Notes: generated by a model not told the origin, from the letters alone. A stretch of 5,634 bases of DNA from Paludibacter sp. (GCA_030655595.1 JAUSNQ010000174.1:1-5634), one strand, 5' to 3'; shown: positions 1 through 5,634, counted from the first letter of the stretch. Program-made: numbers and translations.

Positions 1-171
1 AGACGAATCAACACATGTCAGTCACAGTATGAAGGCAATAGCTTTAAGGTCAGTGCGCAGGCATTTCCCCAACTGGAAGCAGGCAATTACATCCTGAAAA
101 TAAGAACCTGCAGCAATGATAAAAGCACCCAAAGCAGCGGAACCTTAAAACAGATTTTAACCGTAACATAA
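1..171 (+). CDS. C-terminal end of an unidentified protein, probably a beta-rich (Ig-like) domain
   Basis: Frame 1 is open from the left edge to a TAA at 169-171 and gives 56 residues; the start lies outside the window. The residues alternate polar and hydrophobic in a beta-strand pattern (SFKVSAQAF, then AGNYILKIRTC, then TLKQILTV). A strand-turn-strand unit with 'L.AGNYILKI' is common in the last strands of extracellular Ig-like or fibronectin-like domains. No signal peptide can be judged because the N terminus is missing, and the end does not look like a type IX secretion sorting tail. The two cysteines (positions 6 and 37) could form a disulfide if the protein is exported, which is inference. 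I do not recognise the family. Support for the reading frame is the amino-acid pattern and the inverted repeat about 65 bases after the stop. Confidence 0.5.
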   Translation, partial: RRINTCQSQYEGNSFKVSAQAFPQLEAGNYILKIRTCSNDKSTQSSGTLKQILTVT

Positions 172-235
172 TGAAAGTAGCGTAAAATCTCCTTCCCTCA
201 CCACTTTCCACGCATTATCTTCCCCTGTTTCAAAC

Positions 236-254
236 AAAAAGCTCTGAGCTTTTT
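236..254. terminator. Bidirectional terminator-like hairpin between convergent genes
   Basis: AAAAAGCTC and GAGCTTTTT form a perfect 9-base inverted repeat around a single T, so about 8 pairs with a 3-base loop. The A-tract on one side and T-tract on the other give a U-run after the stem in both directions. It lies between the stop of the plus-strand gene (171) and the stop of the minus-strand toxin gene (401), where a shared terminator is expected. The stem is short and mostly A-T, so it may be weak. Confidence 0.5.
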
Positions 255-279
255 GAAATATCCTCCGGGCTTTTCAAAA
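251..279. repeat. Second inverted repeat overlapping the terminator hairpin
   Basis: TTTTGAAA at 251-258 and TTTCAAAA at 272-279 are exact reverse complements around a 13-base loop. The left arm shares the T-run of the hairpin at 236-254, so the two structures cannot fully form together. It may be an alternative or additional terminator stem; it is wholly A-T rich apart from one G-C pair per arm. Confidence 0.3.
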
Positions 280-400
280 TAAGTTGGAGATGGGTTGGTT
301 TTTTATATCCTAACAAGTTTTAAATTATGTTGGGGTTGTCATTTAACGTGGCGCAGCTGTTATGTACATGGCGGTTCGTTTTGTTTTAGTGTTTTGTCAT

Positions 401-1459
401 TTATGTTTTCACTTTTACAGAGAAATACTTGAACCAGTAATAAAATGCTTCTGGATTTGTCTTTTTAAGTTTGTTCAGTTTTGTATTGTTGGGCTGCTCA
501 ATTTGCCATGTTGTCATATCTATTTTGTTGTTGTACCGTTCAATCGTTGTTTCAGTTTGCATTAATGCAACCAAGTAGGCTGTTCTTGAAGCATGTATGG
601 TTGCCTTTTCAATGTGGTAAGTTTCTGAGAATATATAACTTGTAATCTGCTTTAACCCTAATAGTAATACTTCAAAGTTGGTATTTCCTATTTGTTGTCG
701 TAATGATATGGATAAGCAATTCTCAATAATGTCATTCAGTACGATATTTATATTTTCTCCCATATCTCGATATTGCAGTTCAACCATAGCAAAATCAGAA
801 AACACTTTATTTACAACATTCACATCATCTATCTCCTCAAATACATTTCCAATGTCATACAATTGTTTGATTATCTCTTGCCCCATTGGCTTTTCCTTTT
901 TGAAATATGGAATCCCTGTTGTGTTGGGAGCAAATGCAGTCAATTTATCTCCCATAATGTTATTAAAATCAGGAGTTATTGTTTCGGTAATTTTACCTTC
1001 ATGCGTAATAAATCCAGACTGTATTGGAGTGGAAACGACCTTGCTGTAGTGAATATCTTCAAACAAAATGTCGAGTAAAACAAACTCTTCATCATCCGCT
1101 TTAAGCGAACTTGGATAATAAAACTTGTAATGTGCTTTTTCAATTCCGCTGATTGCATTTCGGTGCTGTTCTTCAGCTTTGGTAAATCCTTTTTTTGTTG
1201 CAATCTCGGACATTAATTGTTCAAGATTTTCAACTTTACCAGGTATAATAATATCAATGTCAATCGAAAGCCTTTTAGTGCTGTTGAGCAATAACATTAT
1301 TGCAGTTCCACCTTTAAATACAAATTCTAGTTTCGATTCACTCAACCCTTCCAAAAGAATTAAAGCCCGAATAAGCTTTTGAACCAATCCTTTATCTGCT
1401 TTTTTAGTCCTCGCTATTTCTGTAATCCACTCATTTGAAGTGCAACTTTTTTGTATCAT
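401..1459 (-). CDS. AbiEii/AbiGii-type nucleotidyltransferase toxin
   Basis: This 352-residue protein belongs to the AbiEii group of the DNA polymerase beta-like nucleotidyltransferase superfamily, the toxin half of AbiE systems that act in abortive infection or as type IV toxin-antitoxin modules. The core is readable. KGGTAI at 49-54 is followed by S65-I-D67-I-D69, the Gx(G/S)...DxD metal-binding signature. D130 in LLDIL fits the third carboxylate. K172 in GDKLTAF and D202 in LYDIG match the conserved lysine and aspartate of AbiEii motifs III and IV. All catalytic positions are present, so the protein looks active. The C-terminal part (about 205-352) is probably mainly helical. It is the second gene of an operon, starting 36 bases after the antitoxin stop. 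The ATG at 1459 is preceded by an A-rich leader without a Shine-Dalgarno sequence. An operator-like dyad occupies most of that gap. In this family the toxin is thought to use NTPs to modify RNA targets; the target here cannot be read from sequence. Confidence 0.88.
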   Translation of the reverse strand: MIQKSCTSNEWITEIARTKKADKGLVQKLIRALILLEGLSESKLEFVFKGGTAIMLLLNSTKRLSIDIDIIIPGKVENLEQLMSEIATKKGFTKAEEQHRNAISGIEKAHYKFYYPSSLKADDEEFVLLDILFEDIHYSKVVSTPIQSGFITHEGKITETITPDFNNIMGDKLTAFAPNTTGIPYFKKEKPMGQEIIKQLYDIGNVFEEIDDVNVVNKVFSDFAMVELQYRDMGENINIVLNDIIENCLSISLRQQIGNTNFEVLLLGLKQITSYIFSETYHIEKATIHASRTAYLVALMQTETTIERYNNKIDMTTWQIEQPNNTKLNKLKKTNPEAFYYWFKYFSVKVKT

Positions 1460-1473
1460 TTTAATTGTATTTT

Positions 1474-1498
1474 TGACAGTAAATTGATATTACTGTCA
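1474..1498. promoter_or_regulatory. Operator-like inverted repeat between antitoxin and toxin genes (copy 2)
   Basis: TGACAGTAA at 1474-1482 and TTACTGTCA at 1490-1498 are perfect reverse complements separated by 7 bases. The right arm covers the antitoxin stop codon (1496-1498), and the left arm ends 15 bases before the toxin ATG. The same arms with the same 7-base spacing recur at 2245-2269 upstream of the operon, differing at a single arm base. This points to a protein-binding DNA site, probably for the winged-helix antitoxin. In the transcript it would also form a 9-pair hairpin, so a role in translation or processing is an alternative. Confidence 0.72.
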
Positions 1499-2209
1499 CT
1501 TTATAGTTTCGATAAATTCAGATAGTTGATCTCTCTTTGCCTTTCTACTGGCATATCTTAAAAGTTTGTCGATGTTTATTGTATATTTTGAAAAAGCATT
1601 ATTGAAGATATGAGTTAACTCGTATCCTTGTAAGAAATCGAACTCTTTGTCTGCGAATAAATCAACCAATAATTTTTCGAGAGTTGTAGTTGGCACATTT
1701 TTTACTAATTGAACTGGTGAACCAGTCACCAATGATCGAACTACTATTATATTTTCTCCAAAATAGACATCTTCATTCGATTTTCCCCTTAGTACATACT
1801 TAAATTTTTCTCTGAGTTGTTCAAAAACAGCATCAACGGCATCTCTTTCAACTTCAACATAGTAAGTATCTTTGTTGATTAGGTGTTGCGATACGGAATT
1901 TATTTCACTTATATGCCAGGTTATGTACTTTAAATATGGGAAATTATTCTTCATTAAATTATTTATCTTCAATGCCTTTTCCGAGATCTGGGGTGTAAAT
2001 ATATTTCCATTTCCACATTTATATTTTCCTCTTCCAATTCTTTTGATAACCCCTGTTTTGAATAAAGTATAAATTTTCCAATTTACAGTTGATTTTGCTA
2101 CAGTTGGTTCAAAAGACTGATAAAACTTAAATAAATCTTCCACTTGGAAATAATCTTTATTTCCCAATGCAGCTTGAAGCTCTTGAATTTGTAAGTCTGT
2201 CTGTCTCAT
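1496..2209 (-). CDS. AbiEi-like winged-helix antitoxin/repressor (DUF6577-like)
   Basis: The product has 237 residues and is the first gene of the toxin operon. Residues about 1-66 look like a winged helix-turn-helix: a helix at 18-31, a likely recognition helix around 36-53, then GVIKRIGRGKY (53-63) as the wing, the usual pattern of AbiEi-type N-terminal domains. The C-terminal domain (about 90-237) contains VRSLVTGSPVQLV and TTTLEKLLVDLFADKE (174-189), which resembles the 'P.EKALLDL' segment of AbiEi antitoxins. From memory it fits the Bacteroidetes family DUF6577; no search was possible. In known AbiE systems AbiEi represses the operon by binding inverted repeats and neutralises AbiEii without stable binding to it. 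Two copies of one dyad flank this gene, which supports autorepression. The ATG at 2209 has no Shine-Dalgarno sequence but follows a good -7 promoter element. Assignment rests on the neighbour, domain pattern and operators together. Confidence 0.8.
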   Translation of the reverse strand: MRQTDLQIQELQAALGNKDYFQVEDLFKFYQSFEPTVAKSTVNWKIYTLFKTGVIKRIGRGKYKCGNGNIFTPQISEKALKINNLMKNNFPYLKYITWHISEINSVSQHLINKDTYYVEVERDAVDAVFEQLREKFKYVLRGKSNEDVYFGENIIVVRSLVTGSPVQLVKNVPTTTLEKLLVDLFADKEFDFLQGYELTHIFNNAFSKYTINIDKLLRYASRKAKRDQLSEFIETIK

Positions 2210-2227
2210 TTAAGAAGATATTTTCTG

Positions 2228-2235
2228 CAAATATA
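2228..2235 (-). promoter_or_regulatory. Bacteroidetes-type -7 promoter element for the antitoxin-toxin operon
   Basis: On the minus strand this reads TATATTTG, an exact match to the TAnnTTTG -7 element known from Bacteroidetes promoters. It lies 18 bases before the antitoxin ATG, so the leader would be very short. No TTTG sits at the usual -33 distance; the nearest candidates are about 12 and 32 bases upstream, inside the operator dyad. The operator starts two bases upstream of this element, so a bound repressor would cover the promoter. Confidence 0.5.
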
Positions 2236-2236
2236 A

Positions 2237-2277
2237 CTATATTTTGACAATAAATATAGATTACTGTCAAAATATAG
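2237..2277. promoter_or_regulatory. Operator-like long inverted repeat upstream of the antitoxin gene (copy 1)
   Basis: Two 17-base arms (2237-2253 and 2261-2277) around a 7-base spacer match with one mismatch. The outer part, CTATATTTTGACA against TGTCAAAATATAG, is perfect. The core TGACAATAA-N7-TTACTGTCA is the same dyad, with equal spacing, as the one at 1474-1498. It sits immediately upstream of the predicted -7 element. A homodimeric winged-helix protein binding here would block the promoter. The extended arms suggest this is the stronger of the two sites. Confidence 0.75.
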
Positions 2278-2280
2278 ATT

Positions 2281-2556
2281 TAATTTAAATGTTATTGGGC
2301 ATATTGCGTTTATTGAAATAAATTAATGTCAAATTTACAATTGTATGGTCTTTTGTTAATTAAAGTTTTGTCAGAATTACGAAAATCATTTATATCTTGC
2401 TTGCCAGATAACAAAAAAAGGAGAAATGATTTGTTTTGAAATCGACAAGTTTGCATAATACTAAGCAATCTTAAATAATGGATAGTTGTGGCTGCGCTAT
2501 ATGATTTTGAAATATCACCTTGTAGTTTTAAATGATTCACCTAAGTACATGACAAA
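2281..2556. other. AT-rich stretch without a convincing gene
   Basis: Between the operon's operator and the DUF2442-type gene I find no recognisable coding sequence. A minus-strand open frame at 2310-2540 starts with GTG and has no recognisable domain. On the plus strand the frame from 2341 stays open for about 32 codons and then meets several stops. One clear AAGGAG motif is present at 2418-2423. DUF2442 genes often follow a DUF4160-type gene, but no such gene is visible here. The stretch may be a decayed gene or simply spacer. Confidence 0.4.
2426..2458 (+). CDS. Possible 10-residue leader-like mini-ORF with Shine-Dalgarno
   Basis: AAGGAG at 2418-2423 is followed, two bases later, by an ATG that opens a 10-codon frame (MICFEIDKFA) ending in TAA. 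The spacing is short but the motif is the clearest Shine-Dalgarno in this non-coding stretch. The peptide is not recognised; it could be the remnant of a longer gene, a leader peptide, or chance in an A-rich sequence. Confidence 0.15.
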   Translation: MICFEIDKFA

Positions 2557-2811
2557 ATGAGCCGTCAGTTATTTATTAAACAAGCTGTTTACATTTCCGG
2601 TTATGCCGTAGAAATTGAATTTAGCGATGGCGCCATTAAAAAAGTGGATTTTGAAAACTTTCTGAAAAATCACTCGCATCCACAATACAATAAATACCGG
2701 AACCCATCAAACTTCAAAAAGTTTTATATTGATCATGGCAATATTGTCTGGGGAAAAAACTGGGATTTGATTTTTCCGGTAGAAAACCTGTATTCCGGGA
2801 ATATGCTCTGA
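2557..2811 (+). CDS. DUF2442-type small protein
   Basis: The 84-residue product fits the DUF2442 family: a small beta-strand-rich fold with FSDGAIKKVDFENFL (23-37), an 'F' block with SNFKKFYIDHGNIVWG (51-66), and a terminal W-D-L-I-F-P-V-E-N-L-Y that matches the usual 'DL.PE.LY' end. Length is normal for the family. Members often sit beside a DUF4160 protein in pairs suspected to be toxin-antitoxin-like, but no partner is seen within 270 bases upstream, and downstream lies the convergent helicase, 37 bases away. The function of the family is not established. The ATG at 2557 follows ACAAA rather than a Shine-Dalgarno sequence; the next codons fit the family start, so I keep it. No clear promoter with both -33 and -7 elements is visible; TAGTTTTA at 2523-2530 matches the -7 pattern at all but its last base. 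Confidence 0.75.
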   Translation: MSRQLFIKQAVYISGYAVEIEFSDGAIKKVDFENFLKNHSHPQYNKYRNPSNFKKFYIDHGNIVWGKNWDLIFPVENLYSGNML

Positions 2812-2848
2812 ACATACCGACAGTTATAGCACAGCAAATTTCTCGCTT

Positions 2849-3562
2849 TCACCCAAATATCTCCCTCAATTCCTTATTGCTCAGCTTACCGATCCAGTTT
2901 TCACCGGTAGCTACCGTCATATCAGCTAAATGTTTTTTCCTTTGAATCATCTCATCGATGCGTTCTTCAAAAGTATCTTTGGTAATAAAGCGATGAACCA
3001 TCACGTTTTTCTTTTGCCCGATACGGTATGCGCGGTCGGTGGCCTGGTTCTTATCGACACGATTATGCTGGAAGCGCTCTACCATCTCCTGACGCTGGTT
3101 TACATTGCAACCACCGTGATAAAACATAGGACGTTCACCAAATCTCTCCGCGATAAACCGTTCGAGCAAGTCGCCCATCTCACGGAACTGCGTGAAGATA
3201 AGCACTTTCTCTCCAGCTTCGATAATACTGTCGAGCAATTCAAGAAGTAACAACATCTTTCCGGAAATAGCCGGGTCAAAATTACCGTTCTTCAGGAAGT
3301 TCGTGGGGTGATTGCATATTTGTTTCAGGGCAAGAATCATTTGCAACACAAGTCCCTGACGTTTAAACAAAGTTTCGTTATCCGAATCGCTGAAACCTTC
3401 AATCTCTTCCATGGCAGCCTGCATGGTCTTTTCGTATAAAGCAGCCTGTTGTTTTGTAAGCAACGCAATCTGGTTTTGCTCCACTTTATCAGGCAGGTCG
3501 GAAATAATTGATTTATCGGATTTCATGCGACGCATCATGAAAGGATCACCATCACCTGCCAT
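2849..3562 (-). CDS. Helicase fragment 3: RecA lobe 2 with internal gap
   Basis: The frame has an ATG at 3562, giving 237 residues, but the family match begins only at PFMMRRMKSDK (8-18), a conserved post-lobe-1 block. VLIFTQFREMGDLLERF is motif IV, and FYHGG with the following RQEMVERF is the next conserved block. QATDRAYRIGQKK is motif VI, with both arginines. Between FQHNRVDK and NQATDR the expected block with 'SLKAGGTGLNL' (motif V) and 'HYDLWWNPAVE' is absent, with the frame kept. The C terminus (FEERIDEMIQRKKHLAD, then LSNKELREIFG) is that of the full-length family, and the TGA at 2849 is the natural end. The product alone would not be an active ATPase. Confidence 0.78.
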   Translation of the reverse strand: MAGDGDPFMMRRMKSDKSIISDLPDKVEQNQIALLTKQQAALYEKTMQAAMEEIEGFSDSDNETLFKRQGLVLQMILALKQICNHPTNFLKNGNFDPAISGKMLLLLELLDSIIEAGEKVLIFTQFREMGDLLERFIAERFGERPMFYHGGCNVNQRQEMVERFQHNRVDKNQATDRAYRIGQKKNVMVHRFITKDTFEERIDEMIQRKKHLADMTVATGENWIGKLSNKELREIFG

Positions 3563-4542
3563 TTATGCTTTTTCAGCAACTCCACATCGCTTCGCAGCAC
3601 TCCATAGCTTGTCAGCATTACATCAGCATCAAACTGTTGAATGGTACGTGCCGATCCATGGAAAATATGAGACGAAACTGACGGAGCAAACTTCTGAATC
3701 TCTGCCTGCCAGTTAGTTAACAAACCTGTCGGAACTACCACCAACGCTTTGTGTTTATCATTGAGGGCGTTTTCTTCTTTGAATTTCAGCAACAGGGATA
3801 TTACCTGCAGTGTTTTCCCCAAACCCATATCATCAGCGATAATACTTCCGAAACCGATGCGGCTGTTGCGATACATCCAGGAATAACCGCGATGCTGATA
3901 AGGACGAAGCTGGGCATTCAGTCCCGCGGGCAAAGGAACATCTTCGGAGGAAGTTAAATCCCGCATCAAATCCTTTACTTCATCGGTGAGTATCACGGGA
4001 GCTCCCTCATATTCCTCCGACAAGGCAGTTTGGAGCAACTGGTAAGAGTTGAGGGTTTTATCAGAGTTGAAAAGTCTGTGAAGTTTTTCCATTTCCGCCT
4101 CGCTGACATAAATATATCTTTCTTTAAAGCGGAAAAGTCCCGATGCATTTCTCAATAACTTTTTAAATTCTTCGGGGGAGATGACCGCATCTCCTAAAGC
4201 TACCTGCCAGTCGAATGAAAGTAAATCATCGAGACGAACATAACCCTGCTGACCTTCCTCCCGTTTTAATTTCAGCGAAGCCTTTGGTCGGAGTAATTCC
4301 TGCAACGATTTTGGCAATAATATCTTAACATCTAACAACCTGACGGCCGGAAGAATTTCCATCAGTAAAGGAGAAAATTGTTGAAAATCATAGAACATCC
4401 GGCGGTCACCTTCGTGATTGATATGATTATCTAAACCACTTATAAACGGGGAAAGCAAAGATAAAGTTTGTAATATTTTAAACCGTTGTTTTTCAAACTG
4501 TTTTTCTTTCAGGATTTTTGAAATAGGGACAGGGAGTTCGTC
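3535..4542 (-). CDS. Helicase fragment 2: linker and RecA lobe 1 with Walker A
   Basis: The coding frame continues from the frameshift at 4542 to a TGA at 3535; the first ATG in it, at 4458, would give 307 residues but is probably not a natural start. Numbered from that ATG, the segment holds LRPYQHRGYSWM (Q motif region, about 184-195), IIADDMGLGKTLQ (about 207-219, Walker A/motif I with the SNF2 form DDMGLGKT), VVVPTGLLTNW (motif Ia) and MLTSYGVLRSD (motif Ib region, about 281-291). It ends at KWQVMVI, exactly where the DEAQ/DEAH box should follow, and then reads three foreign residues and a stop. Lobe 1 is thus truncated before motif II. Confidence 0.8.
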   Translation of the reverse strand, partial: DELPVPISKILKEKQFEKQRFKILQTLSLLSPFISGLDNHINHEGDRRMFYDFQQFSPLLMEILPAVRLLDVKILLPKSLQELLRPKASLKLKREEGQQGYVRLDDLLSFDWQVALGDAVISPEEFKKLLRNASGLFRFKERYIYVSEAEMEKLHRLFNSDKTLNSYQLLQTALSEEYEGAPVILTDEVKDLMRDLTSSEDVPLPAGLNAQLRPYQHRGYSWMYRNSRIGFGSIIADDMGLGKTLQVISLLLKFKEENALNDKHKALVVVPTGLLTNWQAEIQKFAPSVSSHIFHGSARTIQQFDADVMLTSYGVLRSDVELLKKHKWQVMVILS

Positions 4543-5634
4543 CGGTTTGATTTACAACGGAAAGCGGCGATTCGTCCTTACCATCCAGCTTGGTCGACAA
4601 CAACAAATCAGGGGGAAGAATCTTAGTTAATTTATCAACTAAGATACGCACCTCACCATCGATGAGCGCCGGCAACCACCTGACAAGATAATCCTTGTTT
4701 TCCAATCTCACGATTTGAGGAACCACGTTCCCATTAGCAATCAGATGCAGAGATGCAAAAAGAATTTTATGCAAAGCCACGGCTGAATACTGATAATCGC
4801 GCAGGTGATCGGGGTTTAACCCGAATATGGCAGGAATAAGCTGCTCTAAAGTATGAAAAGCATGATTATCTCCAGATATATGGATCGTATTATTGGCATC
4901 AACAATCAATGAGAAAGTACTTCGGTGGTTTATGTTCAAGGTATTGTTCCCCGAAGGAAAAATAGCGTCGATATCTAATCTTTTATTCAGAATACGCTTT
5001 GCTTCCTTCCCATTCCGGATAAATTGCGAGGCAAATTTATCTCTGTAATTGGCGGAAGAATAAAAAGGCGGCGCATCGGGCAGTAACTGAACCAGCGCAT
5101 CGGGGATGTCATGTAACCGGGAAAAATCAACCCGGTCGTACACCGGCTCTTCATCAAAATCCGGTTTCCGGATCTTTTTCGTTTTCAGCAAATTAATCAA
5201 GCGGGGGATTTCCGTTTTCTTCTGATCGGCAATAAAAATTCCCCGCTTCTTTAATTCATCCAGCAGGTTCACTTTGTGAATTTCGAACACGAGGAAGGGA
5301 TTGTTATCTATTTCGCGACTCACCATGTAAATCACGGCCGCGAGATGTTTACAAGGGACGGCCCAGTCGGGACAGGAACATTGCATCTTGAAGTCCGTCC
5401 ATTGCTTGGGAAACACCTTCAAACCAACCGCTTCCGCGATGGTTAGTATCTCCGGATCAAGTTCACGGTTCAGCAATTTAGAAATCAATGCAGGGCGTTT
5501 GATTATCTCGTCCATCAACAACTCAACCTGCTCTTCAAAAAAAGGAGGAATAATAATCGTTACTTTATAGGGTGTGCGGTGACTTCCGGCAACTTTAGCG
5601 ACAATCAGGTTGTCTTTAATTCTCACATCTTTTA
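4493..5634 (-). CDS. Helicase fragment 1: SWIM zinc finger and N-terminal region (partial)
   Basis: Numbering from the GTG at 5626, this frame gives 377 residues, but that GTG is internal: K-D-V-R-I-K-D fits the middle of the family's conserved N-terminal region. The SWIM finger is C83-S-C85 ... C92-K-H94, the CxCxnCxH pattern, with all four zinc ligands present and flanking FKMQ and LAAVIYMV typical of SNF2-associated SWIM domains. SWIM domains bind DNA or proteins. Residues about 105-355 are the variable linker of these helicases. The last 17 residues, from G362 on, are out of frame; the correct continuation (DELPVPISKILKEKQ) is found in the next frame, one base over. The TGA at 4493-4495 is therefore a frameshift product and not the natural end. 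Confidence 0.75.
   Translation of the reverse strand, partial: KDVRIKDNLIVAKVAGSHRTPYKVTIIIPPFFEEQVELLMDEIIKRPALISKLLNRELDPEILTIAEAVGLKVFPKQWTDFKMQCSCPDWAVPCKHLAAVIYMVSREIDNNPFLVFEIHKVNLLDELKKRGIFIADQKKTEIPRLINLLKTKKIRKPDFDEEPVYDRVDFSRLHDIPDALVQLLPDAPPFYSSANYRDKFASQFIRNGKEAKRILNKRLDIDAIFPSGNNTLNINHRSTFSLIVDANNTIHISGDNHAFHTLEQLIPAIFGLNPDHLRDYQYSAVALHKILFASLHLIANGNVVPQIVRLENKDYLVRWLPALIDGEVRILVDKLTKILPPDLLLSTKLDGKDESPLSVVNQTGRTPCPYFKNPERKTV

Larger units (their letters stand above)
2849..5634 (-). pseudogene. Disrupted SWIM-domain SWI2/SNF2 helicase (whole locus, 5' end outside window)
   Basis: Three successive minus-strand segments join into one SNF2-family ATP-dependent DNA translocase of the bacterial type that carries an N-terminal SWIM zinc finger. 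The order is SWIM finger, a helical linker region, RecA lobe 1, then RecA lobe 2. The frame is still open at the right edge (xTA-AAA-GAT before GTG at 5626, giving V/L/I-K-D), so the true start is upstream. Three lesions are visible: an extra base at 4542-4543, a junction near 3544-3550 that loses about 80-90 residues and the frame, and an in-frame loss of about 33 residues at 3049/3050. The last two remove motifs II, III and V, needed for ATP hydrolysis. The rest is well preserved, which means recent inactivation or errors in the assembled sequence. The residue estimates come from remembered family patterns, not an alignment. Confidence 0.82.

Noticed and set aside
309..385. attC-like or integron-cassette end (ATTTAAC at 341-347 and the GGCGCAGCTGTTATG stretch)
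   Set aside because: The tone resembles cassette-boundary repeats seen in environmental Bacteroidetes, but I could not pair an RYYYAAC box with a matching GTTRRRY box at suitable distance, and no second copy lies on the other side of the operon.
362..565. Plus-strand 67-codon frame rich in F, C and V as a small membrane protein
   Set aside because: From 401 on it overlaps the well-supported toxin gene on the opposite strand; its hydrophobic look is the antisense of lysine- and asparagine-rich coding DNA.
251..2516. 12-base direct repeat TTTTGAAATATC at 251-262 and 2505-2516 flanking the toxin operon, as possible attachment or target-site duplication
   Set aside because: An A-T rich 12-mer is expected to repeat about once by chance in a window this size, and no recombinase gene or terminal inverted repeats accompany it.
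2310..2540. Minus-strand 76-codon open frame as a gene
   Set aside because: It starts with GTG, lacks a ribosome-binding or promoter signal, has no recognisable domain, and low-complexity A-T rich DNA gives such frames easily.
4493..4545. Programmed ribosomal frameshift joining helicase fragments 1 and 2
   Set aside because: There is no slippery heptamer or clear downstream stimulatory structure, and the other two lesions in the same gene make a plain mutation or sequence error far more likely.
4550..4640. A further in-frame deletion in the linker just before NQTDELPVP
   Set aside because: The segment seems short compared with remembered relatives, but the linker of these helicases varies too much to claim a gap without an alignment.

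Overview
The window looks like a chromosomal segment of a Bacteroidetes-type bacterium. The grounds are A-rich translation leaders without Shine-Dalgarno sequences before the toxin and antitoxin genes, one exact match to the TAnnTTTG promoter element of that phylum, and best family resemblances (recalled, not searched) to Bacteroidetes proteins. Base composition changes along the window. The toxin/antitoxin stretch is clearly AT-rich (19 of 60 bases are G or C in the line starting at 1501), while the helicase stretch is richer (32 of 60 in the line starting at 3001).

Layout: bases 1-171 hold the C-terminal end of a plus-strand gene, followed by a non-coding stretch with two overlapping inverted repeats that look like a terminator. 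Bases 401-2209 hold a two-gene minus-strand operon. An AbiEi-like winged-helix antitoxin/repressor comes first (2209 to 1496), and an AbiEii-type nucleotidyltransferase toxin follows 36 bases later (1459 to 401). The most striking non-coding signal is one dyad, TGACARTAA-N7-TTACTGTCA, present twice. One copy sits upstream of the antitoxin with arms extended to 17 bases. The other lies between the two genes and overlaps the antitoxin stop codon. I read these as paired autoregulatory operators.

After about 280 bases without a convincing gene, a small DUF2442-type gene runs on the plus strand (2557-2811). It converges on a minus-strand SWI2/SNF2 helicase that runs off the right edge. This helicase is broken: one extra base shifts the frame near 4542-4543, a deletion with frameshift near 3544-3550 removes the DExx box and the SGTP-type motif, and an in-frame gap near 3049/3050 removes the GGTGLNL-type motif. 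An intact SWIM zinc finger, Walker A motif, and motifs IV and VI remain. The window therefore pairs a toxin-antitoxin/anti-phage module of apparently intact reading frames with a decayed helicase, or one damaged in assembly. I see no CRISPR array, tRNA, rRNA or insertion sequence.
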